From an uncultured Flavobacteriaceae bacterium (GTDB lineage: Bacteria; Bacteroidota; Bacteroidia; Flavobacteriales; Flavobacteriaceae), in NCBI GenBank assembly GCA_943788095.1, contig CALSOZ010000004.1:1-64000 (forward strand): 64,000 nt of DNA, written 5' to 3'. How positions within the stretch are numbered: position 1 is the stretch's first letter; each line of letters begins with the position of its first letter. The notes beneath the pieces were generated by a model, which saw only the letters and a list, made by a program, of their open reading frames with translations, was not told where the DNA came from and searched no databases. The translations under genes and the position numbers were made by a program. Below are positions 18,824 through 29,092 of this stretch, piece after piece.

Positions 18824-18985
18824 AATTTTGATAGATTATTTGCAATTAATTAGTTTTAACATCCCTCAAGTCAATTAGTTATTAACGAAAACGTTTGAGT
18901 TTAAGTGAATTTTAAAAAATCACAGAAACTTAGGTTTTTATGAGATAGAAGTTTAGTAAATTTACAAATTAAAGTAATATAACAT

Positions 18986-19972
18986 ATGGCAAATCAGATA
19001 ATAAAAATTGGTGTAATGACATCTGGGGGCGATTCTCCAGGTATGAATGCGGCGATTCGATCTGTGGTACGAACCTGTGCTTTTCATAAAATTGAATGTG
19101 TTGGTATCTATCGAGGATACGAGGGAATGATTGAAGGAGATTTTAAACTTTTAGACGCCCGAAGTGTTAATAATATCATTAATAAAGGTGGCACTATTTT
19201 AAAGTCTGCTCGATCAACAGAGTTTAGAACAAAAGAAGGTCGTAAAAAAGCATACGATCAACTTCAAAAAGAGGGGATACACGCACTTGTTTTAATTGGA
19301 GGGGATGGAACCTTTACAGGGGGTATGATCTTTAATGAAGAATATGATTTTCCAGTCATCGGAATTCCTGGAACTATCGACAACGATATTGTTGGAACTA
19401 ATTTTACATTAGGATTTGATACCGCACTCAACACAGCCGTGGATGCTATTGACAAAATTAGAGATACCGCCAGCTCACACAAACGATTATTTTTTGTGGA
19501 AGTAATGGGTAGAGATGTGGGCCATATTGCACTCAATGCAGGAGTTGGATCTGGTGCTGAAGAAATTTTAGTACCCGAAGAAGATTTAGGTTTAGACCGT
19601 CTTTTAGAGTCTTTAGAAAAAAGCAGACATACCGGAAAGTCTTCTAGTATTGTAGTAGTTGCCGAAGGCGATAAAACCGGAAAAAATGTATTTGAACTAA
19701 GAGATTATGTTGAAGATAATTTAGAGGGCTACGACGTCAGAGTTTCTGTATTAGGTCACATGCAACGCGGGGGGGCACCATCGTGTTTTGATCGTGTTTT
19801 AGCATCCCGAATGGGGGTTAAAGCTGTGGAGTCTTTATTAGAAGGCAAGAAAAATTACATGGTTGGAATTATAAACAATAAAATTGAATTATATCCTATT
19901 GATAAAGCAGTCAAAGGAGATTCAACAATCGATGCAGAGCTTTTAAGAGTTTCTGATATCATGAGTACATAA
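18986..19972 (+). CDS. pfkA: ATP-dependent 6-phosphofructokinase PfkA
   Basis: A 328-residue bacterial phosphofructokinase. VMTSGGDSPGMNAAIRS binds ATP phosphates, GGDGTFTGG and PGTIDNDIVGTNFTLGFDTA contain the catalytic Asp, and VLGHMQRGGAPSCFDR lies in the C-terminal substrate/effector lobe. It phosphorylates fructose 6-phosphate in glycolysis. It is 25 bp upstream of the GAPDH gene on the same strand, so the two glycolytic genes form an operon that ends at the terminator at 21014-21054. Confidence 0.97.
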   Translation: MANQIIKIGVMTSGGDSPGMNAAIRSVVRTCAFHKIECVGIYRGYEGMIEGDFKLLDARSVNNIINKGGTILKSARSTEFRTKEGRKKAYDQLQKEGIHALVLIGGDGTFTGGMIFNEEYDFPVIGIPGTIDNDIVGTNFTLGFDTALNTAVDAIDKIRDTASSHKRLFFVEVMGRDVGHIALNAGVGSGAEEILVPEEDLGLDRLLESLEKSRHTGKSSSIVVVAEGDKTGKNVFELRDYVEDNLEGYDVRVSVLGHMQRGGAPSCFDRVLASRMGVKAVESLLEGKKNYMVGIINNKIELYPIDKAVKGDSTIDAELLRVSDIMST

Positions 19973-19976
19973 ATAA

Positions 19977-20999
<1,023 letters not shown>

Positions 21000-21013
21000 T
21001 TCATACAATATTC

Positions 21014-21054
21014 CAAAAAACATACAGCTAATCAGTAGTTGTATGTTTTTTTTT
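21014..21054 (+). terminator. Rho-independent terminator after pfkA-gap
   Basis: AAAAAACATACA (21015-21026) pairs with TGTATGTTTTTT (21040-21051) around a short loop, followed by a T tract. A-T-rich on both sides, as is common in flavobacteria. Confidence 0.75.
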
Positions 21055-21068
21055 AATACAATTAAAAT

Positions 21069-21941
21069 ATGATTTTTATAATTGACAGTGGTTCTACAAA
21101 ATGTGATTGGATTGCAATTGATTCCAAAACAGGTGATCAATTGTTTGATAAACAGAGAACTAAGGGTTTAAATCCAGCCATTATCTCGGAAACAGAAGCG
21201 TTTGAGATAATCAAAAACAATACTGTTATTTATGAAAACAAACAAAAGGTGTCTCATGTGTATTTTTATGGAGCTGGTTGTGGTACTATAAAGCCTGTAA
21301 AAATGCTAAAATCCGTTTTGGAATCTATTTTTGTAAATGCAAAAGTAGAGGTTAAAGAAGATACTTATGCCGCAATTTATGCGACGGTTGGAGTTTCACA
21401 CAGCCCAGCTGTGGTTTGTATTCTTGGCACCGGTTCAAATTGCTCTTATTATGATGGCAAAAATGTAGAGCAACGGGTGATTTCTTTAGGCTATTCTATC
21501 ATGGATGACGCGTCTGGAAATTATTTTGGGCGACAACTTATCAGGGATTATTATTTTGATAAAATGCCTCATGATATGAAACTGGTATTTCAAACACGGT
21601 ATGATGTCAGTGATGATGTTCTCAAAAACAACTTATACAAAAAACCAAATCCAAATGCCTATTTAGCCACTTTTGCAGAATTTATGATTTTGAATAAAGA
21701 GTCTGAATATGTACAAGAAATCTTTAAAAAAGGCTTCCGTTTATTTGTGGAAAATATGATTCTGCAGTACAAAGAAGAACTAAAAACAGTTCCAGTTCAT
21801 TTTGCAGGATCTATTGCATATTTTACGCAAGATGAAATCAAAAAAGTTGCACAAGAGTATGGATTTACAGTCGGTAATTTCGAAAGACGTCCAATTGAGG
21901 GGCTCGTTAAATACCATACAATAATGGCCCAGAATTCCTAG
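21069..21941 (+). CDS. BadF/BadG/BcrA/BcrD-type ATPase, N-acetylglucosamine kinase-like
   Basis: A 290-residue ASKHA sugar-kinase-like protein. FIIDSGSTKCDW (phosphate 1), VCILGTGSNCSYYDG (phosphate 2) and HFAGSIAYF (adenosine motif) are visible. Homologues are annotated as N-acetylglucosamine kinases, but the family also holds other sugar kinases and activator ATPases, so the substrate is uncertain. The gene is separated from gap by a terminator and has its own short leader. It converges on ridA; the stop codons are close (5 bp apart if ridA is frame-corrected). Confidence 0.82.
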   Translation: MIFIIDSGSTKCDWIAIDSKTGDQLFDKQRTKGLNPAIISETEAFEIIKNNTVIYENKQKVSHVYFYGAGCGTIKPVKMLKSVLESIFVNAKVEVKEDTYAAIYATVGVSHSPAVVCILGTGSNCSYYDGKNVEQRVISLGYSIMDDASGNYFGRQLIRDYYFDKMPHDMKLVFQTRYDVSDDVLKNNLYKKPNPNAYLATFAEFMILNKESEYVQEIFKKGFRLFVENMILQYKEELKTVPVHFAGSIAYFTQDEIKKVAQEYGFTVGNFERRPIEGLVKYHTIMAQNS

Positions 21942-21945
21942 GGAA

Positions 21946-22325
21946 TTATTTTACTGCAATTACACTAATTTCTACATTACAAATTTCGGCAAGTTGGCGA
22001 CCTCTACCGTTTCCCTAGCGGGTGCAGTTGCTTCGTTAAAATACTGCCCATAGATAGTGTTGATCTTCGCGAAATTATTCATATCCGAAATAAAAATAGA
22101 ACTTTTGATGACATTTTCAAAGTTCATGTCCGCTGCTTCCAATACGGCTTTTAAGTTTTCCATCACCTGGGTTGTTTCTAATTCAATCGAGTCCAAGATG
22201 AGTGCTCCAGATTCTGGATTTATGGCAATTTGTCCTGAAGTGTATAACATATTCCCAACCAAAACGGCTTGGTTATAAGGGCCTAAAGGCGCAGGAGCTT
22301 TGTCGGTTGTAATAATCGTTTTCAT
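21946..22325 (-). CDS. ridA: RidA family reactive intermediate/imine deaminase, frameshifted near the C-terminus
   Basis: A RidA protein that hydrolyses reactive enamine/imine intermediates from PLP enzymes. KAPAPLGPYNQAVLVGNMLYTSGQI and the catalytic region APARETVEVANLPK are clear. As read, the frame stops at 21972 (117 residues, ending KFVM). One base added to the AAA run at 21981-21983 restores KFCNVEISVIAVK and a stop at 21946, giving exactly 126 residues, the usual length. The missing base is either a real recent mutation or a sequence error. The start at 22325 is 25 bp from the lptD-like stop codon. Confidence 0.85.
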
Positions 22326-22350
22326 GTATTTTTGTATATTTTAATATGTT

Positions 22351-25047
22351 TTATAACTGTTTGTCGGGTTGTCTTCTTTTTTCATATTTAAGATCTTTTA
22401 AGATACTAGAACGAATTCCGATAAAGAAATTCCATGAACTTCGGTTGCTAAATGGAATCCAAGAAAAGTTCATTCTCCAACTCTCTAAGTCACGTTCAAA
22501 ACGCAATTGCGTATAGGTAAATCCGTGATCTTTAAAATCAAATCCTGAGGAGGCACCAATACTCCAACGTGGTGAAAGTTCGATGTCTCCAGAGAACATT
22601 AATGAATGTGATGAAATTTCACTCTGACGCCGAGAATTACTGTAGTTGACGGCATAAGCGAGTCGTAAACTCCATGGTAATGTATAATTATATAATTCGC
22701 TAGCCTTTGTGTCTTTTTCTTTTTTCTTCGAGTTGAGTTGTTGGTTCGAAAAGTCTTGTGATTTTCCAAACAAATCATCGTCACGCCCACCACTTCGAAG
22801 CGACTCTTCCCTTTCAGCATCTTTGGAGTCGTCTTTAGAATTAAGAGATTCGCTAGACAAACTATAGCTCATTGTTACATTGGCGCTTGTCATTCGAAAC
22901 AAACTCCCGCCATTATCGATATTAAACGTATTAATTCGAGTGTTGTTATTGTCTAAGGCATATGGATCTAACGTCGCTCCAAAATTCAAACTTATTTTAT
23001 TATCTAATAATTGAGTACCTCCGGAGAGTCGAACCGGACTCCAGTTTAAAGAATCTCCAGCCACATTGTAATTGGTTGAGAAATTAAGTGAATTTAATAT
23101 AAAAACTTTCTTAGCTTCTGTAGCCGTACTGTCTTTATCTCTCACTTTAGCTTCCAGATTATTGCTTAGGGACAACCCAACACCACTCGAAAATACTTTT
23201 CCTGGAGATCCAAAAATAGATTCCTCAAAACGCGTATATTCTACATCACTAGTTGTTTTTCCATCTGCACTGACAACTTCATAGGTGTCATAATATTGGT
23301 CAAATGCAGGATTGATATTATAACTAATGGAAGGCCGCATCACATGTCGGATCGCTTGAATTTTTTTATCATCACCAAATTCAAACATTCCATAGACCGT
23401 GGTTCCTAAACTGGTACTAAAGTTATACGTTCTAAACGAGTCAAACCCTCTAATGTCTTCTTTAATAACCTTTTCAGATTCGGAGTCAAACGATTTACTA
23501 ATGGTTTTAAAAGTCCAATTTTCCTTATAATTTGCACTTGTACTCATGCTAAAATGTTTAAAAACCTTAAAATTGGTGCTTAAAGGGATGGTGTGTTGAA
23601 ACCCTGCTTTTGCATCTCTAAACATTTGTGCTTTTAAAAATAAGCTATCGGTTGTTTGAATTCGATTCTCTCCTCGAACATTGTATTGTAAATTGATATT
23701 TTGTAAACCTCCTTTTTTACTGCCCGTTTTTGGTGCAAATGGAAAAATACGATCGATACTTCCCTGAAAAGTTGGCAGGGTCATGTTGATAGTTTCTGTT
23801 TTTGTGTTTTGAGAATGTGTAGCGGTCAAACTTACATTAACTTGTGGTTCCGTTTGAAATGTTTTTGAATAGGACACAGAAGAAGATAGCGTATTGTTTA
23901 AAAAATTTGCAGTGTTTAATTGATTTACAGATTCTTGGAAATACGTGCTACTTCCCAAATTAACAGAGGCTGAGAACCGTGAGTTTGGGCTCGATTTAGA
24001 ATCTTGGCTCTGATTCCATCGGAGGTTATAAATTGTACTTTTTGAATAGTCTGGGAACCCACGCTCGCTGTTGATAAGATTTTCATACCGAAAACTCAAG
24101 CTACCTTTAAACTTATACCGAATCCCATAATTACTTTCGAGACGTAATCCATAACTTCCATTGGTGTAATAATCCCCGAGGGTAGCTAAATCAAAATAAT
24201 CACTCAAGGCAAAGTAATAACCGCCATTTTGTAAAAAGTAACCACGATTGTTTTGTTCACCAAAAGTGGGCAGAATCACTCCAGAAGATCGCGTTTGCGA
24301 CTGAGGAAAAAAGGCAAATGGCAACCCAATAGGAGTGGGGACATTTGCTATAAACATATTAGTGAGGCCGGTCACAATTTTTTTACCCGGAACCACTTTT
24401 GCTTTTCGTAATAAAAAATAATACTCAGGATTTTCAATGTTTTCTGAGGTTGTAAATTTGGCTCTCTTTACAAAATAGACCGAATCATTTTCTTTCTTTG
24501 TTAAGTCTGAAATAATTCGCCCGCCTTGTTGTTCTGTTTTTGAATTCCAAATAAGGGCTTTTTTGGTTTTCATGTTAAATACAATGGAATCGGGTTCTAC
24601 CACGTCCCCTCCTTGTTTAAAAACAGGGTATTGCGAGTAAACACCAAGCGAATCTTTAAGCCGTCCGGCATAAATAACATCTTTGCCGTAGTCGATCATA
24701 ATCACTCCAGCATTAATTTGCATGTTCGTGTAAATAACTTGCGCTTCGTTGTATAAATAAATATGTTTAGTTCTTTGATTAATTGAGGTGTAATCTGTGG
24801 CTTTATAATCTATAATACCCTCCAGTAATCCTTTTGGTTTTTGAAGACTGTCATTTGAAATTGAATCTGCTTCAATTTGTTTTAACTCTTGATCTGGAAT
24901 CGAATCATTTTTAACCGTTAGTAATTGTTCAATTGGAAACTCTTTTTTCGAGGGTTTCAAGTTTGGAGTGTCCTGAGCCATGCTTATAGTGTTAGTAAAC
25001 ACTGTAAAACTTAAAGTAAAAACTAGTTGAAATAATCTTGTTTTCAA
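22351..25047 (-). CDS. Putative LPS assembly protein LptD
   Basis: An 898-residue outer-membrane protein. A signal peptide (to about residue 25, ...SMAQD) is followed by a short OstA-like beta-jellyroll (residues ~85-215, VIMIDYGKDVIYAGRLKD...) and a long beta-barrel with the conserved FAFFPQSQTRSSGVILPTFGEQNNRGYFLQNGGYYF block near residue 250. Together with LptE it would insert LPS into the outer leaflet. The position between ridA and an amidase is typical for Flavobacteriia. A TAACTTTG -7 element lies upstream at 25095-25102. Confidence 0.85.
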   Translation of the reverse strand: MKTRLFQLVFTLSFTVFTNTISMAQDTPNLKPSKKEFPIEQLLTVKNDSIPDQELKQIEADSISNDSLQKPKGLLEGIIDYKATDYTSINQRTKHIYLYNEAQVIYTNMQINAGVIMIDYGKDVIYAGRLKDSLGVYSQYPVFKQGGDVVEPDSIVFNMKTKKALIWNSKTEQQGGRIISDLTKKENDSVYFVKRAKFTTSENIENPEYYFLLRKAKVVPGKKIVTGLTNMFIANVPTPIGLPFAFFPQSQTRSSGVILPTFGEQNNRGYFLQNGGYYFALSDYFDLATLGDYYTNGSYGLRLESNYGIRYKFKGSLSFRYENLINSERGFPDYSKSTIYNLRWNQSQDSKSSPNSRFSASVNLGSSTYFQESVNQLNTANFLNNTLSSSVSYSKTFQTEPQVNVSLTATHSQNTKTETINMTLPTFQGSIDRIFPFAPKTGSKKGGLQNINLQYNVRGENRIQTTDSLFLKAQMFRDAKAGFQHTIPLSTNFKVFKHFSMSTSANYKENWTFKTISKSFDSESEKVIKEDIRGFDSFRTYNFSTSLGTTVYGMFEFGDDKKIQAIRHVMRPSISYNINPAFDQYYDTYEVVSADGKTTSDVEYTRFEESIFGSPGKVFSSGVGLSLSNNLEAKVRDKDSTATEAKKVFILNSLNFSTNYNVAGDSLNWSPVRLSGGTQLLDNKISLNFGATLDPYALDNNNTRINTFNIDNGGSLFRMTSANVTMSYSLSSESLNSKDDSKDAEREESLRSGGRDDDLFGKSQDFSNQQLNSKKKEKDTKASELYNYTLPWSLRLAYAVNYSNSRRQSEISSHSLMFSGDIELSPRWSIGASSGFDFKDHGFTYTQLRFERDLESWRMNFSWIPFSNRSSWNFFIGIRSSILKDLKYEKRRQPDKQL

Positions 25048-25094
25048 TCCTTTTAGGGGTATTTTTGTATTAAATGGCTCGATTTTTGAAAAAC

Positions 25095-25102
25095 CAAAGT
25101 TA
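25095..25102 (-). promoter_or_regulatory. Candidate -7 promoter element of the lptD-like gene
   Basis: On the minus strand TAACTTTG matches TAnnTTTG, 48 bp upstream of the start codon. No good TTG is visible at the -33 distance, so support is moderate. Confidence 0.35.
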
Positions 25103-25162
25103 CGGATATTTTTTTTTGATTTTTATATTTTAATTATTCGATTCAAAGCCAAATTAAGCAGC

Positions 25163-26293
25163 ATGCAAAAACTAATAAAACTCTTCTTAATCTTTAGTTT
25201 CCTTTTTGGAATTTTTACGGCGTATTCACAAAACAATAGTAAACCTTTTGTCGTGGTTTTAGATGCTGGCCACGGAGGGAAAGATCCGGGTAGACCTACT
25301 AACTTCGGTTATAAAGAAAAGGATATTGCTTTGAAAATAGTGTTAAAAATAGGTGAAAATTTAGAAAAACATCAAAATATAAAAGTCATTTACACTCGCA
25401 AAACAGATGTTTTTTTAAAATTAAGAGAACGCGCAGCAATTGCGAATAAAGCAGATGCGGATTTATTTGTCTCTATCCATTGTAATGCACACACTTCAAA
25501 TGCCTATGGAACTGAAACGTACGTATTGGGGCTACACCGAAACGAGTCTAACTTCAGAGTGGCTCAGCAAGAGAATGAAGTTATTTTTTTAGAAGATGAT
25601 TTTGAAACTAATTACGAAGGATTTGATCCAAATTCTCCAGAATCCATGATTGGGTTGACGCTTATGCAAGAAGATTATTTAGATCAAAGTATTCTGTTAG
25701 CACGCTATGTTCAGGACAATTTCACCTTAAAGCTTAAACGTAAAAATAGAGGCGTTAAACAAGCAGGTTTTTGGGTGCTTCATAACACCTACATGCCAAG
25801 TATTTTGATAGAAACAGGGTTTATAACAAACAAATCTGAAGGAGATTATCTCAACTCAACTGTTGGAAGAAATAATATTTCGAAAAGTATATCGGATGCA
25901 ATATTAGATTATAAATCTAAATTGAATACGGATGATTTAATTGAAGTCGTCACTACTTCCGAACCAACCGAACTTACCACCAACAAAGAGCTCACCGTCG
26001 ATGGTTCAGATGCTTCAGGAAAAGAAGCCGATGGAATCGTTTTTAAAGTTCAAATTGCGTCGGGTTCCAAAAAATTAGCAACCAAACCTTACAATTTCAA
26101 GGGCTTAGATCAGATTTCAAGAAAAAAATCAAACAAGAGGTTTCATTATTTTTACGGCAATACGTCTAGTTTTGAAACGATTACTGCTTTAAAGCAAATA
26201 GCTATTGACAAAGGGTATAAAACTGCTTTTGTAGTGGCATATAAAAATGGACAAAAAATTTCAATTCAAACTGCTTTAAAATCTACAGAATAA
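25163..26293 (+). CDS. N-acetylmuramoyl-L-alanine amidase (Amidase_3 type) with C-terminal SPOR-like region
   Basis: A 376-residue secreted cell-wall amidase with a signal peptide (to ~AYSQ, residue 23). The zinc site is seen in VVLDAGHGGKDPGR (H37), a Glu in FGYKEKD, and SIHCNAHTSNAYGTETYVLG; the catalytic Glu lies in SILIETGFITN. After residue ~290 a separate ~80-residue domain (VFKVQIASGSKKLATKP...GYKTAFVVAYKNG) has the look of a SPOR peptidoglycan-binding domain. It cuts the bond between MurNAc and the stem peptide, for cell separation or recycling. Divergent from lptD and followed by a MlaD-like gene. Confidence 0.92.
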   Translation: MQKLIKLFLIFSFLFGIFTAYSQNNSKPFVVVLDAGHGGKDPGRPTNFGYKEKDIALKIVLKIGENLEKHQNIKVIYTRKTDVFLKLRERAAIANKADADLFVSIHCNAHTSNAYGTETYVLGLHRNESNFRVAQQENEVIFLEDDFETNYEGFDPNSPESMIGLTLMQEDYLDQSILLARYVQDNFTLKLKRKNRGVKQAGFWVLHNTYMPSILIETGFITNKSEGDYLNSTVGRNNISKSISDAILDYKSKLNTDDLIEVVTTSEPTELTTNKELTVDGSDASGKEADGIVFKVQIASGSKKLATKPYNFKGLDQISRKKSNKRFHYFYGNTSSFETITALKQIAIDKGYKTAFVVAYKNGQKISIQTALKSTE

Positions 26294-26349
26294 TAGACCC
26301 AATTATTTCAATATTATTCTTAAATTTGTAAGAAGAAAAAACAATCATA

Positions 26350-27315
26350 TTGAATTTATCTAGAGAAATTAAAACCGCCATTCTTGTCATTTCAGGCATC
26401 TTACTCTTCATTTTTATTTTTTACTATTTAAAAGGAGAAAATATTCTTGATTCCTCAAAAAAAATTACTGCAGTCTATGAGAATGTCGAAGGTTTGGCAC
26501 CGTCTGCTGCTGTGACAATTAATGGTCATAAAATAGGCAAAGTTCAATCGATCGAATTTAAAGGCGACCGTTCGGGTAAACTGACGGTTACGATGCTAAT
26601 TGATAGCGATTTTGAATTTTCAATAAACAGTAAAGCACAATTATATGAAGCTGGTCTTATTGGAGGGAAAGCCATTGCCATTTTACCTGCATTTGATGGC
26701 GCAGCCAACGTTCAGTCGGGTGATTCTTTAGCCTCTGATATTAAGCCGGGGCTAACAGACTTGGTTAATCAGCGCTTAACACCCCTTCAAGAAAAAATGG
26801 AAACAATGATGGTGAGTGCCGATTCTTTATTAATCAATCTTAATGAAGTTTTTGATACTAAAACCAAAACAAACATCAAGTTAAGCATAGCACAACTTAG
26901 TTCAACGATTAAATCTTTTACATCCACTTCCGAATCCCTTAACGGATTAGTAACTGATAATACGTCCGCAATTGGAGAAACGATTACAAATTTTAATAAA
27001 ATATCGGCAGATCTAACAACGCTCAGTAGTTCATTAGCTGCATCGGATTTAGAGGCTATTATGGCGAATTTAAAATCTACGCTTTCGAGTTTTGATACCT
27101 TATTAAGTAGTATAGAAAACGGAGAAGGTTCTGTTGGAAAACTCATGAAAGATGAAAGTGTATACAACAATCTTGAAGGCGCTACCAAACAATTAGAACA
27201 GCTTTTGGAAGACATGAAATTGAACCCAAAACGGTATGTGCATTTTTCTTTATTTGGAAAAAAAGCAAAACAGTATGACGCAGAGGGTAATGAAATGAAA
27301 AACAACAAAGATTAA
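26350..27315 (+). CDS. MlaD/MCE family lipid-transport protein
   Basis: A 321-residue protein starting with TTG: LNLSREIKTAILVISGILLFIFIFYYLKG is the usual N-terminal anchor of the family, which supports this start. One MCE domain follows (residues ~35-120, ITAVYENVEGLAPSAAVTINGHKIGKV), then a long helical region. In MlaFEDB-type systems this subunit sits in the periplasm on the inner membrane and passes phospholipids. The ATPase and permease genes are not in the window. The next gene starts 4 bp after the stop codon. Confidence 0.87.
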   Translation: MNLSREIKTAILVISGILLFIFIFYYLKGENILDSSKKITAVYENVEGLAPSAAVTINGHKIGKVQSIEFKGDRSGKLTVTMLIDSDFEFSINSKAQLYEAGLIGGKAIAILPAFDGAANVQSGDSLASDIKPGLTDLVNQRLTPLQEKMETMMVSADSLLINLNEVFDTKTKTNIKLSIAQLSSTIKSFTSTSESLNGLVTDNTSAIGETITNFNKISADLTTLSSSLAASDLEAIMANLKSTLSSFDTLLSSIENGEGSVGKLMKDESVYNNLEGATKQLEQLLEDMKLNPKRYVHFSLFGKKAKQYDAEGNEMKNNKD

Positions 27316-27319
27316 CCAA

Positions 27320-28612
27320 ATGGAATTTTTGCCTAATTTAATTTTTGCAATACTACTTTTTATTGGGATTGGTTTTTTTGCTCGAAACATAAGCAAACTT
27401 AAACGAAACATCAATCTTGGTAAAGATGTTGACACAAGCGATCAGACTAATATTCGATGGAAAAACATGGCCCGAATTGCTTTAGGTCAAAGCCAAATGG
27501 TACGTCGTCCAATCGCAGGTATTCTGCACATTGTAGTCTATGTTGGTTTTGTGATTATTAACATAGAAGTTTTAGAAATTATCATTGATGGGTTGTTTGG
27601 AACCCACCGTATTTTTTCAGGAATTGGAAGTTTTTATGGTGTGTTGATTGGAACGTTTGAAATCCTTGCAGCACTTGTATTTGTTGCGGTTATTATTTTT
27701 TGGTTTCGAAGAAATGTCGTCAAGATTCATCGTTTTATGAAATCCGAAATGAAAGGCTGGCCAAAATTAGATGGGAACCTAATTCTCTATTTTGAAATTG
27801 TTTTAATGGGGTTATTTATCATAATGAATGCCACCGATGTAGAATTCCAATCCATGAATTCTGGGAACATAATCAGTCAGTTTTTTGCTCCAATGTTTGA
27901 AGGCTATAATGTGCATTTGATTGAAAGAGTCGCCTGGTGGATGCATATAATTGGGATTCTAATTTTCTTAAATTATTTATATTACTCTAAACATTTACAT
28001 ATTTTATTAGCCTTTCCAAACACCTATTACGGAAGTGTAAAACCAAAAGGATATTTTAATAATCTAGAGGCAGTCACCAACGAAGTGAAGCTCATGATGG
28101 ATCCAAATATTGATCCATTTGCCGCGACTGAAGACGATTCATCTGCACCTGATAAATTTGGTGCCAGCGATGTTCAAGATTTAAATTGGGTCCAACTTTT
28201 AAATGCTTACACCTGTACCGAATGTGGGCGTTGTACCAGCGAATGCCCGGCCAACCAAACAGGTAAAAAATTATCGCCTCGGAAAATAATGATGGACACC
28301 CGTGACCGTTTGGTAGAAGTAGGAAAAAATATAGACTCCAATAAAGGCGTGTTTGTACCAGACGGCAAAGAACTTTTAGGGGATTATATTACAAACGAAG
28401 AACTTTGGGCCTGTACAAGCTGTAATGCCTGTGTCGAAGCCTGTCCTATAAGTATCGATCCACTTTCAATTATTTTGGAAATGCGTCGCTATTTAGTCAT
28501 GGAACAAAGTGCGGCTCCTATGGAGTTAAACACCATGATGTCCAATATAGAAAACAATGGTGCTCCGTGGCCTTACAACCAAATGGACCGATTAAACTGG
28601 AAAAACGATTAA
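27320..28612 (+). CDS. Membrane-bound (Fe-S)-binding protein, HdrC/GlpC-like
   Basis: A 430-residue protein with about five membrane helices in residues 1-230 (YVGFVIINIEVLEIIIDGL, AALVFVAVIIFWF, IVLMGLFIIMNA, WMHIIGILIFLNYLYY) and two 4Fe-4S ferredoxin motifs, CTECGRCTSECP and CTSCNACVEACP, in the C-terminal half. It pairs with the CCG-domain protein two genes downstream, as in heterodisulfide-reductase-like or lactate/glycolate oxidase complexes, and probably passes electrons to the quinone pool. The donor is unknown. The MlaD-like gene ends 4 bp upstream. Confidence 0.87.
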   Translation: MEFLPNLIFAILLFIGIGFFARNISKLKRNINLGKDVDTSDQTNIRWKNMARIALGQSQMVRRPIAGILHIVVYVGFVIINIEVLEIIIDGLFGTHRIFSGIGSFYGVLIGTFEILAALVFVAVIIFWFRRNVVKIHRFMKSEMKGWPKLDGNLILYFEIVLMGLFIIMNATDVEFQSMNSGNIISQFFAPMFEGYNVHLIERVAWWMHIIGILIFLNYLYYSKHLHILLAFPNTYYGSVKPKGYFNNLEAVTNEVKLMMDPNIDPFAATEDDSSAPDKFGASDVQDLNWVQLLNAYTCTECGRCTSECPANQTGKKLSPRKIMMDTRDRLVEVGKNIDSNKGVFVPDGKELLGDYITNEELWACTSCNACVEACPISIDPLSIILEMRRYLVMEQSAAPMELNTMMSNIENNGAPWPYNQMDRLNWKND

Positions 28613-28635
28613 AATTATATCAATACAAATTCATT

Positions 28636-29082
28636 ATGAAAAGAGAAGAAGCAGACAAATTATTGCATGAAAAAGTGGAAGCAGGAGAACTCGTAAGTCC
28701 AGTACTTCCTGGCGGGGTTAAAAACTATTTAATAGACATCGATGGAACTATCACCGAAGATGTTCCGAACGAAGAACCAGAACGTATGGGGACTTGTTTA
28801 CCTTTTGTGGATGCTTTAGAAACCTGTAATCGATGGTATGAAGAGGGACATATGATTTGTTTTTTCACATCTCGAACCGAATCTCATAGAGAAGTGACCC
28901 AAAATTGGTTAAAAAAACATGGGTTTAACTACCATAGCCTTTTAATGGGAAAACCAAGAGGTGGAAATTACCATTGGATTGATAATCATTTAGTAAAAGC
29001 AACTCGCTACAATGGTAAATTCACGGATTTAGTAGAAAAAGAAGTGACGATCGAAGTTTTTGACGATGGTCAGCATGACTAA
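28636..29082 (+). CDS. HAD-superfamily phosphatase-like protein
   Basis: A 148-residue protein from the ATG at 28636; an earlier in-frame ATG at 28567 would overlap the preceding gene by 46 bp and adds residues with no conservation I recognise. LIDIDGTITEDVPNEEPERMG is HAD motif I (DxDGT) and CFFTSRTESHREVT is motif II. The closing KPRGGNYHWIDNHLVKATRYNGKF block is conserved in Bacteroidota homologues sometimes labelled phosphoheptose isomerase, which the sequence does not support. Substrate unknown. It lies between the two Fe-S oxidoreductase genes. Confidence 0.8.
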   Translation: MKREEADKLLHEKVEAGELVSPVLPGGVKNYLIDIDGTITEDVPNEEPERMGTCLPFVDALETCNRWYEEGHMICFFTSRTESHREVTQNWLKKHGFNYHSLLMGKPRGGNYHWIDNHLVKATRYNGKFTDLVEKEVTIEVFDDGQHD

Positions 29083-29092
29083 TATTTAGATT

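Noticed and set aside
28567-28635. Longer start for the HAD protein
   Set aside because: It would overlap the preceding gene by 46 bp and the extra residues show no plausible structure.
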